A stretch of DNA of 64,000 bases from contig NC_062220.1 in assembly GCF_902686445.1 (NCBI RefSeq), positions 111,214,643 through 111,278,642 of the forward strand, in the 5' to 3' direction. Shown here one piece after another: positions 48,755 to 61,398 of the stretch (positions are counted from its first letter, which is position 1; the number at the start of each line of letters is the position of its first letter). Below the pieces are notes generated by a model that saw only the letters and a program-made list of their open reading frames with translations, did no database searches and had not been told where the DNA came from. The position numbers and the translations under genes were made by a program. This stretch comes from Sciurus carolinensis (lineage: Eukaryota > Chordata > Mammalia > Rodentia > Sciuridae).

Positions 48755-49125
48755 TTATTATTTCAGACTGAACTGTGTACCCCAAAGCTCAAATGTTGAA
48801 GTTCTAAATTCTGGTACCTCACAATATGACTGTTTTTGAAGATAATATCTTTGAAGAGGTAGGTAAGCTCAAATGGGATGATTATGATGCTAATACTCTA
48901 TCCTTACAAGAGGAGGAAACATGGGCATAGACACACAGAAGGAAGATACTGGAAAGATTCTGGGAGATGGTGGCTATTTCCACATCAAGGAAGGAGCCTC
49001 AGAATAATCCAGCCCGAAGATCACCCCAATTTCAGATTTATAACCCAAAACAATGAGTGAACAAATTTCTATTGTTGAAGACTCCCAGTCCATAGTAGTT
49101 CGTTGGGGCAAATTCATACAATTAT
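48755..49125 (+). mobile_element. MLT1-type LTR (ERVL-MaLR)
   Basis: A clear run of MaLR LTR landmarks: 'ctgaactgtgtaccccaaag', 'ctcaaatgttgaagttctaa', 'ggtacctcacaatatgactg', 'ctatccttacaagaggagga' and 'gacacacagaaggaag', then 'agcctcagaataatcc'. No internal retroviral sequence adjoins it, so it is probably a solo LTR. Non-coding. Confidence 0.78.
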
Positions 49126-51960
49126 ATGTAACATTAAAGATGATTTTGATCTCATTTCACAAAGATGACAAAAGTTTGGATGAGAATTACCATGCTTATT
49201 TATAGTTATGTACAAATTCAAACACCTGTACAAACATGCAAGAGATTATGGGGGATCTTTGGGGGATGTCTGATATGAATTTCAAGCTCCATTCAATAGG
49301 ATCAGATCATAAACTTGAGGTGATATTCGGAAATAGCCCCTCTCCTGGTTCTGACACATAACTTTGACTCATACCAACTATTTCCTTATTACTAATCAGG
49401 AATGACATGTCAGGATTTTAAAGTTCTTTCTCAATATGTAGAATTTACCTACTGTTGTTTTATTTTGGCTGGCTTTATTTTACAAAATGTTGCTGTATTT
49501 TGCAAAATGTTGATATATACTCCTTGTTACATAAATTGATAAAAATAAAAGAAATATTTTCTTGTTTTTTTAACCTCTGTATTTTAATTTGTATTTAACT
49601 TGTCCTTTCCTTCCCACCTTCTTCCTCTGCCTCCATCGACATTTTAATGTTGTAGTGGCACAAAGGGTACTTTGCACCTTCATTGTGGTGTAACTTGTAT
49701 TTAAAGTCAAAGATGGCAATGAATATTCCCCTGCCCATATCAAGACATATCTTGGTAACATTAAGGAATAAAGTTTTATAAGAACTTCAGACCACATAAT
49801 TTTGTGACTATCCTTTATTTTTTCAAATACTGATTAATACCCCAAAAGTTTTAATTTTGTCTATCTCAGGGGTCCAAGCATGCTAACTCCTTTTATGTAT
49901 GGATTATTTTCCTTACATATGAAAAGAGAAGGTTGGATCCTTCAGTGTGAGACTGCCCTCTGATCTTTAGTGAATGCTAAGATCAGGTTTTTTATTACTC
50001 TGAATAGTATCTTGACTATGAACATGAACTGGATGTTATTTAAAATTAAAACAAAATTTGACAAAAAGCTATAGGAATGTACTGTGGAGTATGTAATTGT
50101 TTAACTCAGCAATAACAAAAGAGAGTTCATCTATAAATGCTTTTGCTAACAAAATTTAAAAAGTGGGTTGATGATTGCTCTAGCATCCTTGGAAATTAGT
50201 GCTTTTCATTATCAGAGAAAATGCATTAACTGTTCACATATAATAACTTGTAGTTTTCTGTTCTTTGGAAATTGAGAACAGATATAGTTAGAATTCTTTT
50301 CTTTACTTAATTAGATATTATATACATGTATATACTATATGTTATATCATTCCTATATATAAATACATACATAGTTTCACATCTCTAATTTTCAAGTATA
50401 TATTATATGATATATAGAATTACAGCTATCATATATCTTTATAAATAATATGCAATACATTATATACACTTTCTTTCAAAGAATCACTATAACTTAACTG
50501 AATAAATATGATAACTATGACTAAAAATGCTTTCATCTATAGCAAATTCCACACATATAAAAAGGGATGAGAAGTAATGTTCCATCTGTATTCATCTGGA
50601 CTCTTTGTAATCTTGAATCTTGTACTTCTTGTCCAAAATGGATAAGAAAACTGGTATAGTTATTCTCTCTGTGGGTGCCTTCCACTAAGAAAGGAGACTT
50701 CAAACACCATTTGACTTGATATACACTGAGGATTTGTATTCTTCTGCAAACATCTCTGAAATGAACATAAGTGTCCTAGCTCTGTTTCTGACTCACCTAT
50801 CCATAATGACGTTTAGTCATCGATTTTGAGAAATGCCTTTGATTTTGGTAGAAGAAGGATGATCTTGAAAGGGATGTTGACACACAGTAAAATAGGAAAG
50901 ATGTTTTATGCACACATGCTAAATAGGATTGAACTTGAGCTGAACCCTAAAGAATGTGCACATGATGAATCATAGTACCAGAGAATAACACCTTCTACAA
51001 GAATGTCAATTCTCTGACTTCTGTAAGTAGTTCTGGCAACTCTGGGAACACCAGCTGAAGTAGGTGTAGGACACAGTACTGGTACACACACTCTACCATA
51101 CTGCAAGAAGCCATCCAGAGGAGGAGAATATTCTTGACAAAACACTCTGATATATATGAGCCATGCACTTGAAAGATGTTTTAAATTATTATAGTGCTAT
51201 TTTGTCCCTTTTATATCTGAATTTTCTATCCTCTTAGATGCTAAATGCATAGGTGGCAAAAAACATTTTCTCAAAGAAATACCTTCTCTACGTCTCATTT
51301 AAATGAGAAGTGGTCTGGAATGGTAGTTGTTGAGTTCTTCCTTTAACTCTCAGGTATAAGTTGAAATTTGTAGAATAAACTATAGATAGTAACTATAGCA
51401 ACTTATATATTAACAGAGCATCTAGAAATGACAAATCCAAGGATGATTCCTTGTGTTTCCTCAAATATTGCTTGTTTTATTTGAAGTAGGCAGAACTTTG
51501 TTCCACATCCCTGCAACATCAGCCCTGGACGTATTTGGCCAACTTTTGTACAAATCTCCATCCCACTCTCATGTCCCTAGTCCTCATAATGACTCAATAT
51601 GAAGAGGTCTTTGCATTAAGCAACCCCTTCCTATTCTTTCCAAAGCACCCGGATTATAGGAAAGACAGTGGGCTCTCTGTGCATCCTCTTTTCCAGAGTT
51701 CTGCTAGGATAACACATTCTGTCCTGGTGCATTCTGAGTGTTTGTTGAGACATAACTATAAAGATAATATGCATGAATTTCAGAGCTATAAGAAAAATAT
51801 GTAAAACATGTTGCAGATTTTTCCTGTTCTGGATATTAATGTCTTATATGAAATTAGAGTTTAATGTTTACAAATTTGTTTGAAACAATATAACATTAAT
51901 TTTTTAAATAGGACTTTTAAATATTTTAGATATTTTTCCTATTTTCTTCAACTATAAGGA
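49126..51960. other. Intergenic sequence, no gene seen
   Basis: About 2.8 kb. TATA-rich repeats lie at 50,315-50,470. The slightly more complex part at 50,690-51,170 contains a 79-codon minus-strand frame (50,906-51,145) and matches no family I know. Confidence 0.45.
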
Positions 51961-51964
51961 CCCA

Positions 51965-52265
51965 ATTGTGGACTGCTCAAAAGGTTAATAATGTGGAGAA
52001 TGGAGACAGAAAGAGATAAGAAGTACCATAACACAGATAGGAGGAATTAGGTCTGATTTTGTATAGCACAATAGGGTAACTATTATTTATAACAATCTAT
52101 ATTTCAAAATGCCTAGAAAAAAGGAGTAAAAATTTCTCAACACATGTAAATGCTTAATGCTTATCACCATGATTTGATCATTACACATTGTGTACTTACG
52201 TACAACTCTCATGTTGTATACCATAACAATGTACAACTATTGTGCTATATTTTAAAAAGAAATGA
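51965..52265 (+). mobile_element. Old L1 (L1M/L1P-type) 3' UTR remnant
   Basis: 'gataggaggaattaggtctg', 'gtatagcacaatagggtaac', 'tatcaccatgatttgatcat' and 'gtacaactattgtgctatat' lie in the order of an old L1 3' end. It was followed by an A-rich tail. Confidence 0.68.
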
Positions 52266-52439
52266 AAATAATATATATACTCTGAAACTGTGTTACCTGT
52301 TAATTATGATTGCTAGGTGCATATTGGTCCCTGTTGCATTATATTAGCAAAATTATTTTTCATTATCTATTTTTTTTAAAATTACCTTTAAAAACAAATA
52401 AACTTCATGTGTATGAAGTTCAAATTTAGTTATGCATAT

Positions 52440-52985
52440 TGAAGTTAAAATGTAAACTTCAAAGTTTACTCCCCACTCCACCCTAAATAGATCTCTCCAT
52501 AAATATAATTCTTAGAATAGTTGATGTGTATCTTTCTAACCTTTTAATGCAACATGAACACAAAACCAACACTACAAACATGTACTAGCCTCTTTTTTTT
52601 ATATATTCCTTCTACTCGTTTTTTTCCTACTTAAATGCATTTCAGTGTTTTACTTTCTATGCACACAGCATTACCTCATTCTTTTAAAATGCTACCTACT
52701 CTTCCACTATATGCATATACTCTAAAAGTTAAACCCATTCCTTTGTTAAAATTTAAGTAAGTGCCAAATTTTCAATATTCATTTTTTACATCATAATTTC
52801 ACTCAAATTTCCTGTGATGAGTTTTGTAATACAGATCATCTTTATATCTTTTTTATTTGCATAGTTGTACCTTTGGAGGCCTTTTTTTACATTTGTAAAA
52901 CTGTTGGGGAAACACATATGTCCATTTTATGTTTTGATGCATATTGTTAAATTAATCTCTAAGGCAGTTTTACAGTAAACCCTTC
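52440..52985 (-). mobile_element. Possible old L1-like remnant (antisense)
   Basis: The part from 52,610 to 52,985 ('tacctcattcttttaaaatg', 'gtgccaaattttcaatattc', 'aaacacatatgtccatttta') resembles an antisense old LINE 3' region. Weak and partial. Confidence 0.42.
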
Positions 52986-52989
52986 TAAA

Positions 52990-55566
52990 ATAGTTATAGC
53001 AGTTATTACTTCATGGAACCCTTCACAGAATTAGATATCATTAATCTGTTTCAGTCTTTGCTAATCAGATAAGTAATGTAACTCACCAATGTTTTATCTT
53101 TAATTTAATTGTTTAAAATACTGAGATTATTTTGTAAATTTATTTAATTTTAGATTTTTTAATGTGATTTAATTGTTCATATCCATTGACAGCTATTCTA
53201 CTGGATCAAAAGCTTTGATAAAATTATGTTTATATGCATGGGTGAATATACTACAATAAAACCCTCTATACTATATAATAAATATGAACCAAAAAATTTA
53301 TAAACAATAAATAAATATTAGTAGAATTTAAAAAGAGAGAAAATCAATTAATGGATATTTAAAATTAAAATAATTTATCAAAGAAAACATCAACCCACAT
53401 TTAAAAAGTGTGTTCACTAACTGGGTGTTGGATTATATTATGGAATTTTTACATTTATAAGAATGCTAGAGATGCAATAGTATTGTTCAAGAAAAAGGGT
53501 TTACATTTTAATATTCATAATTGATTATCTACAGAAAATTTTTTGCAGTGTAGAATTTGTTGCAAAACAATTTGTAGAAAGAAAATTATAAGGTGAAATT
53601 AGATAAAGTGAAACAGGACATTATATATTTAAATTTTTCTAAATGCAAATAGTTTATAAGGAATAGAAGAAAAAAACACTTCTTAAAGATGATCAGGCAA
53701 AGAGAATATTAGAATGCAAAAAGCACAGACTGATATTTTTTGCATGAACCTAAATATTCTAAAAATCTAAATAACGAAGCATAAATCAGTCAATGAATTA
53801 AGAGCTAAATATGTCATCCATTTTTTCCTAATTTGTGCATTTATACCTGTTCCAGAGGGTAATTTCTCCTGGAACTGACCAGTTTCCTCTGGAAGTACAG
53901 CTAGAGATGTCAATGAACTTATATTCTTATGGGCATGAAATATTGACTATATGGGGAATGAAGATTTGACACTGTATAATTTCCACATTCTTCTTCCCGT
54001 CAAAACTCTCTTTTTTATTTGTCCCTAAATTGCACTGTTCAATGAAAGATTATTGTAAGTTTACTGAATAAAAAGAAGAGTGTGCTAGATATACAAATTA
54101 TGTGTGAAAAACTTAATTCCTAATTCATTAATTTCTTAATTTAGTAAAGAGTGTTTAACCATGTTTATGTCTGAACTATAAAGGAGAATTTAAAATAAGA
54201 TTCACAAAAATATCTGATATCACATTGAGTGAATGAATGAATGAATTTTCAAAACAGTCCTTTTATTTAATACATTGGAGATATTTTTGGAGTTAGCTTA
54301 GCTCATTTCCTATTTGAAGAATAAGATGACACTGACTTAATACTGGCAGCCTTTAACTATTGGTCAGATTCTTTTTTTCACTAATAGAACGGAGATAACA
54401 CAGAGAATGAGAGTGTCAATCAGACCCACAGAATAAGTTTTACTCAATATCAAATTTTACCATAAGTCAAAGGACAGAGATAACTATAAGGCATAAATGG
54501 AACTTTATAGAAGACTGAGAAACCAAGAAAACTTTCCTAGTTTGGAATGCAAAATGAAATGAAAAAATGCACAGCTCAGATCTGCAGTGGGAATCGCCAT
54601 TGACTGATGGCCCAGGCAGCTGTCCTCTGTTTCATTCGTCTTTATCCTTCAAAGACACAATCGTCACTAAATTTCTTGAGTATCTGATTCTGTGTGGTGT
54701 CATCCTAACCTAACATACGTAAATGGTAGTAAGAATTGTCTTTGAAAAGTGTTCATAAGATGAGCTTTTCAGACTTGCTGATTCTTTGTTGGGGAACAAA
54801 AATATGCCACCTGTTTTGTAAGGAGGTGAGCAGGACATGGAAATGGGACTGTTTAGCACTAGGCAGCAGAAAAATTGCTAATATTTCATGTGGATGCGTT
54901 GGGGAAATGGTCTTCAAGTGATCATACTGGCAGACATTTGACCAAGATAAGAGCAGTAAAGCCTACAAGGACATCTTATTTGTTAGATACTATTAAGTTG
55001 TACAGATGCACTGCACAGAGCTCATGAGAAACAGGTGACCATCAGTAAGCAGATAAAAGCTAAGTGCAAGAGAAAGGGGCTCTCTATACTATCTTATAAA
55101 GAGGCTCTTTCTGGCACAAAGTCAAGCCCCAAACTGAAACCTGACCAGGTCATAAAGCTCTACAGTATAATGCTAAGCAAAGATAATTATGCATATAAAC
55201 GTCCAAGTCAGAAAAACCAACTTGGGTGGGGGGCTTGAAACCTGGAATGAGGTCATCTGCCTAGATTCTTCCGAGGATATTGATACTGGGAACACCTATC
55301 CCACTCCTTACAAACCTGTGAGCTTGCAGAAGCTTCCTAGTGAAAGTGACATATTCTCTCAAGAAAGAGATAAATAATAGTAACCCATAATAAACTAGAA
55401 CAATTATGATACATTGTGAGAGTCTCTGCAGAGACCCTAAGCTTGCAAGCAGTAGGTGTCATACTCTAGAGGGGCCTTCTCTTCTCTTGGCTGATAGGAC
55501 TACAGCTAGATGTATGACCCAATATTGGACCCCTAGAAGCATGATGGACCCATATGGGGGAAAAGA
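52990..55566. other. Intergenic sequence, no gene seen
   Basis: Very A/T-rich to 54,500, then more balanced to 55,560. Open frames at 54,736-54,921 and 55,035-55,377 are short and unlike known proteins. No SINE seen. Confidence 0.45.
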
Positions 55567-55888
55567 ATGAGACCATAGTATTTTTTTTCTTATTCATGAC
55601 TTCACTTTCTAAAGTTTCAGTTACCCATGCTCAAAAATATTAAAGGAAAACTTGCAAAAATAAACAAACCGTATTTGTATAACTCACAGTACATCATTAT
55701 AATTCTTCTAGCATATTATTGGTTATTGCTATTAATCTCCTGCTGCACCTAATTTATACATTTAATTTTACAAACAGTATGTATGTATAAAGAAAAACAT
55801 AGAACATGTTGGAGTCCATACTATTCACTATTTCAGAAATCCAAAGAGTCTTGAAACACATCCCTGCTGATGATCTTATGTGGCAAAA
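55567..55888 (+). mobile_element. Tigger/pogo-like nonautonomous DNA transposon, second copy
   Basis: 'aagtttcagttacccatgct', 'caaaaatattaaaggaaaac' and a 3' part ('ccatactattcactatttca', then 'gagtcttgaaacacatccct') mirror the copy at 29,189-29,514. More complete internally, with poorer ends. Confidence 0.7.
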
Positions 55889-55899
55889 GAAAAACTAAT

Positions 55900-57420
55900 C
55901 ATTAGAGTAAATCTTAGAAAAGTGGAGAAGGCAGTGGCCAAAGCAGAGTCAGATGGAAATGCTTGAGTTGCCCTGCAGGTGTTAGAGGAAAAAATGGAGA
56001 TTGATAGAAAAGTGATTTCTGGGATTTTACATGTGAACAGAAAAGTCACCAAAGTTTAAAGGTCTACTGGAGGGCCTGGGGAACACAATTGAACAAGGCC
56101 ATTGTAAATGCTTTGGAGAGGAACAAAAAAAATCACTAAGAAATTTAATTGCAGCTGTCCTACAAATGAGAGTTGAGAGCAAAAAAAAAACGGTAATAAT
56201 TTGAGGCTGAAATATCCATAATGAGGCCCTAAACAGTAGAGCGAAGTGATCAGTATTTACCACCCAAATCCAAGAAGCTGTAATTTTCAAAATGACAGGC
56301 AAGTTTGGAGGAGAGAAAGGCAACTTTCTCTGTAGAATTCTATGTACTTTGAAAAAAACAACTCTTGATCTGTTACAGCAACCTGGCAGACATAGAAAAC
56401 TTGATGCAGCCATATTGGTGAAGCACTATTGTTCATACAGATGGAATGCTCTTCTGAAGAAACAGTTGGTGTACTGGCAAATTATAACACCCTGAAAGGA
56501 CTCGTCACCTTTATTTACATTAAAGTTTGCACATTTATGCAGACTGTTATATGGCACCATGTTAACCAACAGGAAGAATTCTTGGGTTTGGAAACCAGTG
56601 ATAAAACCATGAGTAGATTCATTTACCATTATTCTAGTGACTCATAGGAATATTTTGTTTGCCATGTCCATAATCCTGGTCTCTGTAGAAAAAGGAGATC
56701 CTGGTTTCCCAAAGGGAATCCTCTACCAGTAGAGCAAGGTTTCCACTGACTACAGACTATTACTGCCAGGAGAGTATTTTGGATTTCATGTCCAGAATCA
56801 GGCAAAGAAAGGAGTCATCATGTTGATAGAAATAATCAATTCAGATTTTATTCCATATAAGTAGGTAAAAATAAGTCTAAACTTAAGTGGTGCACTGGGG
56901 TACCCTTGGTACTCACTTGCTCCATTATTACTGTGAGCAACATGTTCAATGTCACCTTTAGAAGAGCATGATTGCAAGAATTTTGTTCAGTGATGGTTTA
57001 GGTAAGACTACTAGATAAACCACCAAGACCTACAGAGGTATTAGCTGAGGGTAACATAATTAAGAAGGAATAGTGCAGGAAGCAAAGGAAGAATCGAGGT
57101 CCTAAAACCAAGAACTGCCGTGGGAGCTGTGTCATACCCCACTGACCTTTGTCTTCTGTTTCTCCACAGGGAAAAAAGCTCATTTTAGTCCTGGAGGATC
57201 TGTTTCCTGAAGCTGAATAGAGATGTAGACCTGTGCACAGGAAGGCATGAATTGTGGAGCCACAGAAATGTGCTTGATATCTCTTATAGTCGGAAAACAA
57301 TTGATAGCTCCAGTAGTTGCTCCTCTGGATCCATCTACACAGTCATACCAATATTGTGCTTCCCTGGGCTCCTACTTGCCCCTAACTGGTAATGCAGGCC
57401 CTCTCCTGAGAGACTGACGA
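55900..57420 (+). mobile_element. Decayed ERVL/MaLR-like internal region
   Basis: From about 56,020 the sequence follows the internal part of an old mammalian ERVL/MaLR-type endogenous retroelement as I remember it. It includes a stretch near 56,040-56,180, then text across 56,380-56,820. No open retroviral gene survives: stops interrupt every frame and the longest frames are 60-130 codons, on both strands. No recognisable LTR flanks it in the expected places. Assignment is by eye and needs a repeat-library check. Confidence 0.5.
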
Positions 57421-58675
57421 CTCCTCCAATGTACATATTTGATCCCGTGTTTCCCTGTCCGACACTCTTTCTACCCAACTTCCTTCATGTGACTCTCTCC
57501 TTCACAGATGGCAGACTTGAATTGTCTTAGGGCTCTTTTCACATTTTGTCTCATTTTTTTTTTTTTTAATATATTTCCACCACTAAATCTCATGCACATA
57601 ATCTCCTATCTTGGTATGTGCTTGTCCAATGATCCGAACTGATGTACCAGGTCTTTCTCTGTCACATGAGGATGCGCTCTTGTCCAGATTTACACTTACA
57701 TTTTGAAATGATGCAAGAGAGGCATTACTTATATAAACAATCATTTCCTTTACAAAATATTTCCCAGAAAGCCATGCTCCATAAATCCCACATTCTTAAT
57801 TTATTATCTAGAGAGACCAAGTATATCCATGGATAATGACTCTCCTTTATCTTTCCACTATTAAATTATATCAGGAAGGGAGGAAGGATGGGAAACAGAC
57901 TATCTATTGATATGTTCATTTCCAGATGACATATTTATTACCTTTGGTATAAGATTCTGTAGGGTTCCAGATGGTACCTGCACAATCCACAAGTGCAAAT
58001 GAATTAAGGCTTCATGGGGAGAAGCCTTGAAAAATGAGAAATAGGCACTGATATCCATGTTTTTCTCATTTTCTTCCCTCAGATGAACTACCCAGATATG
58101 TGATTTATACAATTTCTTGCAGACAATCTTTCAAGATAAAAAGAAAATTGGTTTCACTTAACTATAGCCAATTCAACAATATAATCTCCTCTTGATGCTT
58201 ACCCTTCTCTATTGCAAATTATATCATAGTAGTCGTAAAATTCTGGCAATATACAATTTCTTTTCCTCAGTTGTATGTATGTAATAGATTGTTTTATTTG
58301 TTAATTTTAAGTTTCCATATTTTATTGTCTACTATATGTAATTTATTTCTCAACAAAAAGTAATATTTTATACAAATGTATAAACATATCTTTACCGTCT
58401 ACAATATATATGATACATTTTTAGAAAAATATTTTTAACTATTGTATATAACCTAAAAACAATGTTATTGTATATAACCTAAAAACAATGAAATAAATCT
58501 TAGAAAAGGTATATTAGATTTATAAAAATATGTACAACTGTATTGAAAGAGACTATAGAAGACATAAATGAATGAAAACTGCTCATGAGCAGGAAGATTG
58601 AATATAATAAAAATATTAGTATTTTTTTCCAAATTGTTTCTATACTCATTACAGTTTAATTAATATTGCAAAAGA
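57421..58675. other. Intergenic sequence with a short tandem duplication
   Basis: A/T-rich from 58,130. A ~26-bp unit ('attgtatataacctaaaaac', then 'aatg') occurs twice at 58,441-58,491. No gene seen. Confidence 0.5.
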
Positions 58676-58679
58676 AATT

Positions 58680-59560
58680 TTATTGGAATTAGAAAATTGA
58701 TTCAATAACTTAGGAAAGTTCTACAACCTTAAATGAGGCAAGACAATCCTGAGAAAAGGAAAAATAAACATGGAAAGAATAATAATAGTTAGATAGCTGG
58801 ACTCATTTGAACATTGTATCAAAATAGTGTGTTTCTTTGGCAAAAAGGTAAAAATATTTGAAAAATAAGACCTTTGATGAAGACAGACTCCTGTGTGTAT
58901 GAAAATGTGGTAGACAATAGGATTGCTATTTAATTATATGGCCAGAGATAAGGAGTTCAGAACAAGAAAACAAACCTGTACCTTTACCTAGGCCCATACA
59001 CTGCAATAAATTCAGAATGAGTTAAAGAATATTTCTGAAACTTCAGAAATCAAGGTAACAGTTCATTTTTGGTTAACGAGAGATTCTTTACTAAGACATA
59101 AAATAATCAATAATATTTGATAAATTGAAGAGCATAAAAATCAGTAATTTTTATGTGTCAAATGAATTATTAAAAGTAATAAAAGGACAAGATACGAAGT
59201 GAAGGTATTCATGATATTCATGATAAAATAATATAGGTATGGGCACAAATAGACACAACATAGAAATTGGAATGGAATATATATTACAAAAAATAACTAA
59301 TGAAGAATTAGTTTCAGAATATGAAAAAATACATAAGAATTTTTATGAGCGTATCCTAATAAGAATATTCAGAATATCCTAATAAGCAAAGGATAATGAC
59401 TGAAGTTGAAAAGGACCAAAAATTTGAAGTGAAAATTTCAAAGATAAGGAAATATAAATAACCAGAAAACACATATTGCATATATAGCTATAGTATAGAG
59501 AAAATAATAATGCTTTACAGACATCTATTATTTTAAAAGGGTGAAAACACATGAGAACTT
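58680..59560 (+). mobile_element. Probable very old L1 ORF2 remnant
   Basis: 'agattctttactaagacata', 'tttgataaattgaagagcat' and 'aaaggaccaaaaatttgaag' occur in the order of the ORF2 region after the RT domain of old L1s. Heavily diverged. Confidence 0.45.
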
Positions 59561-59709
59561 CAAAGAAAAAGTTAAATCATACTTAAAAGCTGATTAAATC
59601 GAGAAAAAAAACAACAAAAAGCAACTTTTAAAAAATAATAAAATTAATAAGATCTTCAGAAAATCCGATAAATGATTACATAGATTAAAAGTAGATAGAG
59701 GGGGAGTTT

Positions 59710-59718
59710 CAAGATGGC
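59710..59718 (+). promoter_or_regulatory. YY1-type site at L1 start
   Basis: 'caagatggc' lies about 13 bases from the L1 start, the same place as the YY1 site that sets the start of transcription in human L1. Absent from copy A because of truncation. Confidence 0.8.
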
Positions 59719-60012
59719 GGACTAGGGGGCAGCTGCATTTCACATTACTCCAGGATACAAGATTCAAAAGAGGAGATAGTGAGAGACTTGGGACCAACTC
59801 AAAGCCACTGGGTGAGTCTCTGCATTGGGGAGGCGTCCCGGATGGGGCGGTAGCCCCGGAATGCAGGGAACTTTGTGAAGTAGAGTTGCCTGGCGAGGCG
59901 CCCCTCCCCCCAATGGAGCGCTAAACACGGACAACTGGGATCATCATAGAGGAGGCGGCTCAGCACAGCGCTTGAATTCCGACAACCACTGGAGCTCCGG
60001 GCGGCGGCCGGA

Positions 60013-60420
60013 GGAGGAGCTGCGTGGCGAGCTGTTTAGACCCAGAACGACCACTTCTGAACACCAGGGGGTTGCCCGGAAGAAGAGGAGAAGCGCGGCG
60101 GGTCGCTTGACCTAGGAGTGACTGCATCAAGGCCACAGGTGGTTGCCAGAGGAGGAGCTGCGTGGCGAACTGTTTGAACTCAGAACGACCGCTCCAGAAC
60201 ACCGGTGGCCTGACTGGAGGAGGAGCGCGGTGGGTTGCTTGGTCTAGGAGTGACTGCATCAGAGCTACAGGCAGTTGCCAGAGGAGGAGCAGCATGGTGA
60301 GCTGTTTGAACTCAGAACGACCACTCCTGAACACCAGGGGGTTGCCCGGAGGAAGAGGAGAAGTGCGGCTGGTCGCTTGGTCTAGGAGTGACTGCATCAG
60401 AGCCACAGGCGGTTGCCAGA
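60013..60420 (+). repeat. L1 B 5' UTR tandem units, 3 x ~135 bp
   Basis: Units of 138, 132 and 138 bases. Shared landmarks in each: 'gagctgtttgaac'-like, 'gaacgacc', 'gaacacc', 'taggagtgactgcatca' and 'ttgccaga'. Unit 2 differs in the middle ('ggtggcctgactgg' instead of 'agggggttgcccgg'). Confidence 0.9.
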
Positions 60421-61398
60421 GGAGGAGGCAAGTGGTGAGTTGATTGGACTAAAAGCGACCACTCCTGAACACCGGTGGCCTGCATGGAGGAGGAGTGTGG
60501 TGAGTCACTTGGTCTCGGAGCCACCACTCCTGAACACCTGGGGGGCTACCCCGAGGAGGAGGAGGAGGAACAGGGCGGGTCACTTGGACTTGGAGTGACT
60601 GCCTAGGGCTACGGGCGGTTGGCGGGAGGAGGAGACGCAAAGTGAATTGCTTGGGCTCCTAGTGACTGCATCGGAAACCCGGCCACTGTCCGGAGGAGGA
60701 GGTGTGTGGCAGGTCTCTGGGTCTGGGAGCTATTGTATGGGGCTCCAGGTGGCGGCTCAGAGGAGGGGCCACAAGCCAGGTGATTAGGTGCAGAGCAGGG
60801 TCCCAGGAGCTAGGTGGCTTCTTGCTGGAAGAGCTGCACCTAGACATGCCTAGGGGCGGATAAAAATTTCCAGGACTGCGGGCAGATTCTCTGGGAGAGG
60901 CAGCCTAAGGAGACTTGCCTGCAAAGGGTGAGGCTCCCAGGTTCAGGAGGTAGGTCCGGGCCCCTGGGAACGTTGCAGAATAGGACAGCCCAGCCCAGGC
61001 GGTAGTTGTAGATTGAGGGAAACCTCTAGGAGGGGAACTGATCAGTGAGACATTCCCACCGAGTGAATCTTCCCTGCCGGGTGAGGTTTTCCCACAGGGA
61101 CGGTAAAACCAGAGACACAGACACAAACAGGACTTGCCTCAGCCCGCAGCCTAGTTTCCAGTTGGATGACCATGGGTCAAAAGTGGAGGCACCTCTGCCT
61201 ACTGGCAGGGAATATACGCCACCTGAGGGTCACCACCCCTAGAGAGGCAGCTTCATCATGGAGCTCCGCATTATCAACTTCCTCCAAGACTTCAGGCTAC
61301 TGAAGGATAAGAGGGAATATACTAGAAATCTTCAGGGACATTATAAGTCAATAGAGGAAATCTGCAATATCTTAAGGACCCACTGATTCCTGAACAAT

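Larger units (their letters stand above)
59698..61398 (+). promoter_or_regulatory. L1 B 5' UTR with tandem promoter-like units
   Basis: CpG-rich leader of about 1.7 kb. Three ~135-bp units lie head to tail at 60,013-60,150, 60,151-60,282 and 60,283-60,420. Each begins 'ggaggagc' and ends 'ttgccaga'. A diverged further unit starts at 60,421. The remainder (about 60,560-61,398) aligns with copy A and includes a conserved tract just before ORF1. The long frames on both strands here follow from the repeats and are not genes. Confidence 0.88.

Noticed and set aside
50906..51145. 79-codon minus-strand frame
   Set aside because: No recognised family, no splice or promoter context, and length compatible with chance.
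56027..56413. 128-codon minus-strand frame
   Set aside because: Antisense to probable endogenous-retroelement sequence; composition looks like chance rather than a protein.
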